DNA of 64,000 bases. Source: Volvariella volvacea V23 (Eukaryota; Basidiomycota; Agaricomycetes; Agaricales; Pluteaceae). Shown piece by piece: positions 57,647 through 64,000 of the stretch. The notes under the pieces were generated by a model. It saw only the letters and a program-made list of their open reading frames with translations. It was not told where the DNA came from and did not search any database. A program made the translations under genes and the position numbers. The stretch lies in assembly GCA_000349905.1 (NCBI GenBank), contig KB722764.1, positions 1 through 64,000 on the forward strand. The letters run 5' to 3'. Position 1 is the first letter of the stretch, and the number at the start of each line of letters is the position of its first letter.

Positions 57647-59008
57647 TCGCGCGGTGTCATGTGCGGGTGGGAGGCGAGAGGGGTGGGTGTTTGCTTGCTG
57701 TTGCTCTCGTCTGCTGCTACGATGTCGTGCTGTAGTAGTTTATGCTCTCTTTCGCCGTTCACGTTGCTCGTTATTCGTTGCTTGTTGTGCACACTACATG
57801 CACACGCACACGCACCACTACTCCCCCTTCTTCACTCGCTTCTTCCATCCGCTAGCATTTGTTATCACCTCACATCGCTCTATACATACGACCGCACACA
57901 CGTATTTCTTACACTTTGGATCCAGACTTTCTGATACTTACGACTTCCTTCTCCTTCCTCCTGCACACACGTCGCTCTTTTACATCTGTACTGCCCTTTC
58001 TCTGTTTTCTCTCACCTTCACCTCCATGGCTGCATTCTCATTCGGTTTCACATTCTCGACTTCCAAGAGCTGTACTCGGAACCTCGCAATTCAATGGGTA
58101 TTGCGACTAGACCGGGAATGCTTGGAACGCTCGAGCATCCTAAACGACATCTTCATTCTCATTTCCCCTTTTTTTCTTCCCCTTCCCTTCCCCGTCTCCG
58201 TCTCCGTCTCTATCCCTTCCTCCCTTCCTCCCTTCCATCACAACACCACTATTTTTCCCCTTCCCCTTCCACACTCCACCTTCACCTCGCTCGGTTTCTA
58301 CTTCAAGTTGGGCTATTAGTGTCTTTTTTCCAATGTACATAAATCGGTACACGACCAATTCCATCTGCATCCGCATACGAGTACAATACACCTGTGGTGG
58401 ATTCCGCGCTGTATTCTCGACAACTGCGGCCGTGGCCACAGTGATGGCGGGTAGGGTCGGCGTCCTTGCGCCCTGCGGGTCTATCGGAGCAGCATAGGAC
58501 TCGGACGTGTCAGGGGACCTAGGGCCATGGGTGTCGGAAGAAGAAACTGTCGGTGGTGGTACCGCGGTGCTTCGGCCGTTGTAGAGCCGCCCCCGACGGG
58601 ATCATACCTCGACCGTGTTTTGAATCCACTGGCGTTGAGATTGGTAGATGTTGCCACGGGCACCTGCTCGTGTTCTTTTTTTTTTTTTTGTCGATGTACG
58701 TAAAAGCGGGGCCGGGGGAAGGAGGTTGGGTGGACACGTTGATTTTATCTACATGGTACGGTATCCAATGCATGATTACCTGAGGCAAATGAGAGGTTCT
58801 AAGAACGGCAATTTGATGTGGACTAGGACAGTAAACCGCAGTAGGATGGATAGGAAGATCCGGGCGGAGTAATGTCCATACAGACGGGACATAGATACTG
58901 TATACTGGAATAACTGTATGACACTGGAAGAAGCAAAGACTCGGAAAGTGAAAATACATAATCGATTGATCTCAACATTTTCGACAAAAGGAAGGAGCCG
59001 AAGAAAGA
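57647..59008. other. Intergenic region with pyrimidine-rich tracts
   Basis: About 1.36 kb. 57830-58300 is unusually C/T-rich (including near-repeats of CCGTCTCCGT around 58190), giving long ORFs of Ser/Leu/Phe-rich composition that I consider spurious. A T-run of 13 or so lies at 58677-58689. Probably the 3' end of the preceding gene plus spacer. Confidence 0.4.
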
Positions 59009-59997
59009 TTAAATATGTGGAATATAGTCGGACCATTTGACGCTTTGGTGGGCAGAGGGAGGAAGATCACGAAGAGCGAAAAGAGGCAAGACGAGGAGGG
59101 CAATGCGAGCGGGGATATAGAAGATGGGTCCGACGTAGGCTGCTAGAAGGTATGTAGGTTGAAGAAAAATATCAAAAAAACCTTCAAATCTAGGGTACTG
59201 ATCTCCCAGCCAACGAAGGATGAAGCCCATAGCGATGGTGGCCGGCTCAACAGTAACAACGATGGATGAGATTCTGCGTTCAATATCAGTAGAAAACTGG
59301 AAATTCCATCCTATGAGATGGATTCCTCCAAAAAGAACGCCAATCAGTGAAGTCTGGATGACGACAACGAGTTTGGTGTGGAAATCTCCTTTGGCCTTGT
59401 CCATTATTTCGTCGCGCGAGATCGTTGGGAATACTGTCCCGTTTTTTCTGCCTCTCCACCGAGCTCCACGATGCCGTCGTTATTAACGCTGACAACCTTG
59501 TACCCGTTGCCGTCCTCTCTCATGAACCCTCCCATGATCAGAAAAAATCCATGGGTCATCGTCCAGCCATGATCTTGTGCACCTCTCTCGGCTATACCAT
59601 AGTTGAATCGAGTGTACGGCATACCTTTGTATCGTCCAGAAATCCTCGCTGCCGCAACGCGCTGCTGCATAGCCATCGCGATAATCGCCTCTGGCGCCAT
59701 CAGCGCATACAAACACGACCTGACCTTTTGCCACATCCTCTCGCTCTTCGTCGTGCTCCTATCCGGCATGTTGGGGTGTATCGCTACATATGTGCACACG
59801 AATATCGTTCCGAGGCAGTTCCAAACGAGCTCGGATGTCGATCGAATCCTGGATGGGTCGCGGATGCAATCGGATACAGCGACGATTGCGTTGACGACCG
59901 GAGATGGTGTGGGAGGAGTTGGGTCGGTGGGTGGGGAGAAGATGGGATGGGCGAGCGTACGTGAAAGGAGGAATATGAAGAGCGTGCCCAGGAGCAT
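59009..59997 (-). CDS. Multi-pass membrane protein of a basidiomycete family (one-base frameshift)
   Basis: On minus from ATG 59997. The first frame (59404-59997) starts with a signal-like stretch (MLLGTLFIFLLSRTLA), then WNCLGTIFVCTYVAIHPNMP, APEAIIAMAMQQRVAA, GWTMTHGFFLIMGGF; the second (59009-59404) continues IMDKAKGDFHTKLVVVIQTS, VTVEPATIAMGFILRWLGD and further hydrophobic segments. These are consecutive parts of one protein family that I know as a widespread, uncharacterised basidiomycete membrane protein with five to six segments. The frames differ by one base and meet at a run of six A (plus-strand T run, 59442-59447). Either a real frameshift or a homopolymer error in the assembly. 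Apart from this no intron is needed. Function unknown. Confidence 0.6.
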
Positions 59998-60694
59998 CGG
60001 TGTAGATTGGAAGGATGACAGGTGTGGTATGAGATGTTGGATGTGCGTCTGGAGGGGCCATCAGCAATTGGTCATGGAGCTGGAACCAAGCTGGAACGCC
60101 TGATCACGGTCCTTCCAGCTTGTTCCAGTGCATCCAGTGCATCTAGCTCCGGAGCTGGATTAAAATGACATGCATGACGAGCCGGAAAGCTGGAGGAGCT
60201 GCGTTAGCCGGGAATATTTCTAGCTGAATACTTTACTTCATCGTTTTTGGTATATTGCAATGCTATTTAATCAAAACCATATATCGAAGGATAGCTATAT
60301 ATGTGTAAAAAATGTAGACACTAATGAAGAGATGTAAAACAGAACAAAGCGGTCATTAAACAGGATATGAGAGGTTGGATGTACGTCTATCTTTGAATTG
60401 GATTGAGGAATTAGGCACACACGTGTAGTACTTTTTTAATGCTAAGTGTCAGACTCGACATGAACAGCATCACTAAATTGGGGGTTATGACAACTATACT
60501 GTTGCAAATATATTCTCTTCACATCGAATTATTTGATGCGATTTCTGTAACACTCTATTACCAAGTCCATCTTTCCCAAATGGACCATTTATCTCGATTG
60601 CTCAAGCTCTCATAACTCATATATTGGAAACACCATTGTTTGTGAACCATTGACCGACGCTATGCATCAGGTCTCCTTGCACAAAATTTATGAA
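59998..60694. other. Intergenic region with hairpin and GGAGCTGGA-type repeats
   Basis: About 700 bp. The stretch 60073-60205 is rich in GGAGCTGGA-like words in both orientations, including a strong hairpin (see separate entry). The rest, 60240-60690, is AT-rich with no supported gene. Confidence 0.4.
60081..60127. repeat. Imperfect hairpin, possible transposon end
   Basis: TGGAACCAAGCTGGAA (60081-60096) and TTCCAGCTTGTTCCA (60113-60127) pair along their length with one unpaired base, around a 16-nt loop. More AGCTGGA/TCCAGC words follow to 60205. Clusters of such short inverted words are common in subterminal regions of hAT elements; no second end or target duplication was found. Confidence 0.45.
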
Positions 60695-60918
60695 TACTGT
60701 CCACTCCTGGGAGAGCAGCGTAATCGAAATCCCATGCTTAACTGATTAAATATCTAGAAGAATTACTCACTTTATTGTACCAACAGAGGAGCTCCGTCAA
60801 ACGAGGAAGCATTAGTCGTTCAAGGAGTTTTATGGCAGCCAAACAGCATTGTGGGATATCTCAAGCGGTTGGAGGGCATCACATGCATCACAAGTTGCCT
60901 TGCCACCGCGAGCGCCTA
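60695..60918 (+). pseudogene. F-box family fragment running into the assembly gap
   Basis: The bases 60710-60918 match the start of the F-box gene at 63612 (about 63700-63900): AATTACTCACTT and GAGGAGCT-CGTCAAACGAGG-like blocks give RITHFIVPTEELRQTRKH against RITHFAVRLEELRQLRGY in that gene. A TAG follows where the paralogue has an open codon, and further frames are lost. The left limit is approximate; the right end is hidden by the N gap. Confidence 0.55.
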
Positions 60919-61018
60919 NNNNNNNNNNNNNNNNNNNNNNNNNNNNNNNNNNNNNNNNNNNNNNNNNNNNNNNNNNNNNNNNNNNNNNNNNNNNNNNNNN
61001 NNNNNNNNNNNNNNNNNN
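60919..61018. other. Assembly gap (100 N)
   Basis: Exactly 100 N, the usual size for a gap of unknown length. It lies inside a tandem F-box array, where collapse or misjoining of repeats is likely. Confidence 0.95.
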
Positions 61019-61329
61019 AATCATGATTTATGCTCGGCTAATACGCTGACTAATTCGTGAATATTTCCACAATATACGCTGACTAATTCGTGAATATTTC
61101 CACAATTTAGTTGCCATTTACTCTATCGATAAATAAGCCACCTCCCGCAGTGTACGCGCTCATAGTACGCGTCACGTCCTAAAATAAGCTCACGTGACAG
61201 AATTTCCTTTGACTCGCTTTACTTAACAGCTTTCCAACGCTACCATATCTCGTCTCGGAAAAGTCTTGCACAGGTACGTAGTTTTTGTAGCACTTCGAAT
61301 ACTAGCTCACAAACTACATGAAGCTTTCA
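61019..61329. other. Upstream region of the intact F-box gene
   Basis: About 310 bp between the gap and the chosen start. It holds the 33-bp tandem duplication at 61041 and probably the promoter. Confidence 0.4.
61041..61106. repeat. 33-bp tandem duplication
   Basis: The 33-bp unit starting ATACGCTGACTAATTCGTGA and ending TTTCCACAAT occurs twice without spacer (61041-61073, 61074-61106), identical. Its nearness to the gap means an assembly artefact is possible. Confidence 0.8.
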
Positions 61330-63138
61330 ATGGAAACCGACTACCAGCCAACGGCTTTTCACAAGCATGTCTCAGCGGTCCAAGACCTGCGCGATCAGAT
61401 CGATGCGAGAATTTCGGCCCTTGCCAAAGAAATCAGAAACCTACGCACCCAGCGAAATCAACTCTCTCCAATTTCCAATCTGCCTGTCGAGATATTCCGT
61501 CGTATTGTACACCTTGTCGTGTCGTTCGACTCGACCCCCGGCAGCCATGGAAACTATGTGAAATCGTACAGACAACACGCGGCGTTGTCCCGGGTGTGCA
61601 AAAACTGGTGGGAGATGGTGACTCGAGATCATCGCCTTTGGGCCCATATCAGCCAATCGAACTTTAGGTTCATCCCAGAGCTTCTTCGACGTTCTGGGGA
61701 TGTTCCGCTTTCGGTTCGTCTGGATGGTATGACGTGTTCTTATCGGAGAGATTCCTCTAGGCTGTATGTTGAGCTCATCTCCCAGCATCAACACCGCATA
61801 CAAGATTTCTTACTCGATTTCGATTCGGCGGAAATTGTTCCTACTTTACTTTGGAATCCAGCTCCCATCATGAGGAGTTGCAAACTCAGGAGGGGATGGA
61901 TCAATGTCCTTCCGTCTCAAGCTCTCTTCAGCAATTCTGCCCCTCTTTTGACCAATCTAGGACTCTCCGATATCGGCATTGATTGGGAGCTACCGTTTTT
62001 TAAAGCAGTTTCATCCCTTCGGTATCTAAAAATCGACTCACCGAGGATACAGCCATCCTCACAGCAACTTCTGGACATTCTTGCATGCATGCCAGAACTG
62101 CAATTGTTGAAGCTCTCGAGCGTTTGGCCTACTTTACCCAGCGCAGACCCTAACTCCAACGGCACACATAATCCTCATAAGGTAGAGCTACCAAAATTGC
62201 AGACTCTGGTCATTCGCGACCAGTTAATCGACTGCACTCGATTTGTGACGAGCCTTGTTTTCCCGCGAGTAGAGGACGTTCAAGTGTGGTGCACGGATGA
62301 TAGCGATCTCGAGGATCGCGCTTATGTGGCGCTCCAATCCTGGATAGCAATGATTTACGAGCCTCATGTGCAGGGCCCTCGGGCGCCCACAGGTGCTCGC
62401 TATCTAGGTATATCGTACAATGACAAGAGTGGTTATTGTACGATAAAGAGTTCGTCCTGTAAAAGTGACAGTAGCTCGAGACAGTTCTACTCGGGTTTGG
62501 AGTTGAGTGGGCAAGAATCTCGCCCCCTCAACCTAACTATTCAACTTCGCCAGTCCCGATCGTACACACCACCTGGGGAAGATACGAGTCGGTACTATAA
62601 CTCAAAGTTCGTCAAGTCCATATTTAGACTCTTGCCATCAAGTTTGCTGCTTGATTGCATGACGTTCCGAACTTTTTTACCTCTCGTGAAGGAGGATTGG
62701 GAGCAGTGTGCAAAATTCTTGCATGGCGTGGAAAACTTAAAGTTGAGAGGCTGTATTGCAATGTCTAATGGGCTTACGGGGCTCTTGGATGCTTTGGACT
62801 GTTCAAACACAGCAATGTTGTCTTTGACTGGGCCAAGCACTCGAAGCAAATCCCGGGCACGAGCTGTGCAATCCTCGATTGTATCTCATGAAGTCCTTTT
62901 CCCTGCTCTGTTGAGTGTGGATGCAGTTCATATATGTGCCGAGGACGAATGGAAGAGGCTCGAAAAGATACTCCGGGAAAGGAAAGCAATTGGTGTGGGT
63001 CTGGAGAGTCTGGATGTGAGATTAGACAGGAATTGGAATGAGGATGTGATGGAGAAGGTGAAGAAGAAAGTTATGAATGCAGAGCTAGTAAAGAAATTCG
63101 TAGTAAAGAAAATCAAGCACGGTGACTTAGTTGTATGA
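61330..63138 (+). CDS. F-box protein with leucine-rich C-terminal region, intact member of the array
   Basis: Single exon, 602 residues. Residues 10-45 form a short coiled coil (VQDLRDQIDARISALAKEIR) leading straight into an F-box (ISNLPVEIFRRIVHLVV, then AALSRVCKNWWEMVTRDHRLW). After that come irregular leucine-rich stretches (LRYLKIDSPRIQPSSQQLLD, PELQLLKLSSVWPTLPS, VENLKLRGCIAMS) and a Lys-rich end. This is the layout of the large Agaricomycete F-box/LRR-like families: substrate receptors of SCF ubiquitin ligases; the target is unknown. The start at 61330 is preferred over the in-frame ATG at 61318 because it aligns with the first residues of the paralogue at 63612. Confidence 0.8.
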   Translation: METDYQPTAFHKHVSAVQDLRDQIDARISALAKEIRNLRTQRNQLSPISNLPVEIFRRIVHLVVSFDSTPGSHGNYVKSYRQHAALSRVCKNWWEMVTRDHRLWAHISQSNFRFIPELLRRSGDVPLSVRLDGMTCSYRRDSSRLYVELISQHQHRIQDFLLDFDSAEIVPTLLWNPAPIMRSCKLRRGWINVLPSQALFSNSAPLLTNLGLSDIGIDWELPFFKAVSSLRYLKIDSPRIQPSSQQLLDILACMPELQLLKLSSVWPTLPSADPNSNGTHNPHKVELPKLQTLVIRDQLIDCTRFVTSLVFPRVEDVQVWCTDDSDLEDRAYVALQSWIAMIYEPHVQGPRAPTGARYLGISYNDKSGYCTIKSSSCKSDSSSRQFYSGLELSGQESRPLNLTIQLRQSRSYTPPGEDTSRYYNSKFVKSIFRLLPSSLLLDCMTFRTFLPLVKEDWEQCAKFLHGVENLKLRGCIAMSNGLTGLLDALDCSNTAMLSLTGPSTRSKSRARAVQSSIVSHEVLFPALLSVDAVHICAEDEWKRLEKILRERKAIGVGLESLDVRLDRNWNEDVMEKVKKKVMNAELVKKFVVKKIKHGDLVV

Positions 63139-63611
63139 TGTGTAAGGCAATATATCAATCAAATTCATGATTATTGTGGAGAGTGTCGCGCCGATTTGTC
63201 CATTTGACTAGGCTACATGCTCTCGTCGATACATGAATGAGGGAATGAGAGTAACGAGTCTAAATTGACGCAACCAAGAGCCTGGAGTAAGGCGCTGCAG
63301 CACAGTCGGCATCTAGCATGCTATTGTTGGGTGCTACCATGATCATGCCAAAAAACTGGCAGCAGCATCAACGTAGAGTGTGCGGCAACGGATTAGTTGT
63401 GCGTATTGGGCGAAACGCGTGCCGAATAAGTTCACGTGATTTGGACACCATCTCTCAGCCAATCCTTTGATACAGCGCAGCCACTGGTTCTTTCCCAAAC
63501 CTATTATCTATCTGGATTGCTTTGAATTCTCATAACGCAGATGTACGAGTCAATGCCATTGATTAAGATCCCTTTATCAACTCTATGACACTACGTTTTC
63601 TTGCAGATTTT
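63139..63611. other. Spacer between two tandem F-box genes
   Basis: About 470 bp without a supported feature; holds the 3' end of the intact gene and the promoter of the next one. Confidence 0.45.
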
Positions 63612-64000
63612 ATGGACACTAGTCACTCTCAGCGGCTTCAAGCAGTCCAAGCCCTGCAAGACGAAATTGACGCGAAGCTCCTTGTTCTCGCAGAGGAATC
63701 GAGGAAATTACGAGAAAAGCGTAATCAGCTATCTGGAATCTCTCGTTTGCCCGTCGAAATATTCAGGAGAATTACTCACTTCGCTGTGAGACTAGAGGAG
63801 CTTCGTCAGTTGAGGGGATATTCGTCGATCAAAGAACTTTATGGCGGACAAATATCTCTGTCGCATGTTTCACGAAGTTGGAGAGCGCTGATACTACGAG
63901 ATCACGTCCTTTGGGCACATATAACGCAGTCATATCCCTGGATAACGCAGGAACTCCTTCAACGCTCGGGAAACGCTCCGCTTTCAACACGTTTTTGTCG
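63612..64000 (+). CDS. F-box protein, N-terminal part (cut by window end)
   Basis: Open from ATG 63612 to the window end, about 129 codons. It begins with a coiled-coil stretch (LQAVQALQDEIDAKLLVLAE) and the F-box (ISRLPVEIFRRITHFAVRLE, ISLSHVSRSWRALILRDHVLW), then AHITQSYPWITQELLQRSG, collinear with the intact gene at 61330-63138. Together with the fragment before the gap this makes a tandem array of at least three members in the same orientation. Confidence 0.8.
   Translation, partial: MDTSHSQRLQAVQALQDEIDAKLLVLAEESRKLREKRNQLSGISRLPVEIFRRITHFAVRLEELRQLRGYSSIKELYGGQISLSHVSRSWRALILRDHVLWAHITQSYPWITQELLQRSGNAPLSTRFC

Noticed and set aside
57654..58319. Plus-strand ORF of 221 codons
   Set aside because: Caused by a C/T-rich tract; Ser/Leu/Phe-rich low-complexity translation without domain, directly after a gene stop.

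Overview
The window looks like nuclear DNA of a filamentous basidiomycete (Agaricomycetes; the gene content fits a Rhizoctonia/Ceratobasidium-type genome, which is inference). Reasons: very intron-dense genes (11 to 21 exons) with introns of about 50 nt and GT-AG borders; micro-exons of 11 to 20 nt; Hsp70-like (HSPA12-type) ATPases, GH5 exo-glucanase, O-fucosyltransferase-like, PrpF-like and F-box families typical of these fungi; hAT and Ty3 (chromovirus) transposons. All exon borders below were worked out by hand from the sequence and from comparing paralogues.

Region 1 (1-18.6 kb). After a hAT transposase tail (55-658) comes the most striking structure: a two-gene module repeated three times in tandem. 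Each module has an Hsp70-like gene on + (1567-4072, 8268-10742, 13786-16265) facing a coiled-coil protein gene on - (4483-6215, 11023-12653, 16596-18480), tail to tail with 280-410 bp between stops. All three Hsp70 genes are open across 14 exons, 11 of which have identical lengths in all copies. An identical 19-bp motif lies 63, 71 and 98 nt before the three Hsp70 start codons, and shorter versions of its core lie upstream of the three coiled-coil genes. The coiled-coil proteins share their central and C-terminal parts but have unrelated N-termini.

Region 2 (19-24 kb). A membrane-anchored O-fucosyltransferase-like glycosyltransferase and a 2-oxoglutarate/Fe(II) dioxygenase of the isopenicillin-N-synthase type lie head to tail on +.

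Region 3 (25.6-41.2 kb). Two decayed copies of an F-box-like/C2H2-like gene lie in the same direction on either side of a nested retrotransposon: an old solo LTR (5-bp target duplication GCAGC) split by a full-length Ty3 chromovirus (target duplication CGAAG). The inner element has gag, pol with a C-terminal chromodomain, an extra third ORF, and the signature of Tf1/sushi-type self-priming. It is defective: an Asn at the protease catalytic position, one TGA after the RT domain, and GTG at the gag start. The second F-box copy also carries a 555-bp MITE-like element.

Region 4 (41.6-60 kb). A 21-exon GH5 exo-1,3-glucanase-like gene in which both catalytic Glu positions are substituted; two tandem paralogues of a basidiomycete membrane-anchored family (the second broken at its N-terminus); a small conserved fungal protein; a lactonase-like beta-propeller; a mitochondrial PrpF-type isomerase; a single-pass membrane protein with a disordered tail; and a multi-pass membrane protein with a one-base homopolymer frameshift.

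Region 5 (60-64 kb). A tandem F-box family array: a decayed fragment running into a 100-N assembly gap, one intact gene, and one cut by the window end.
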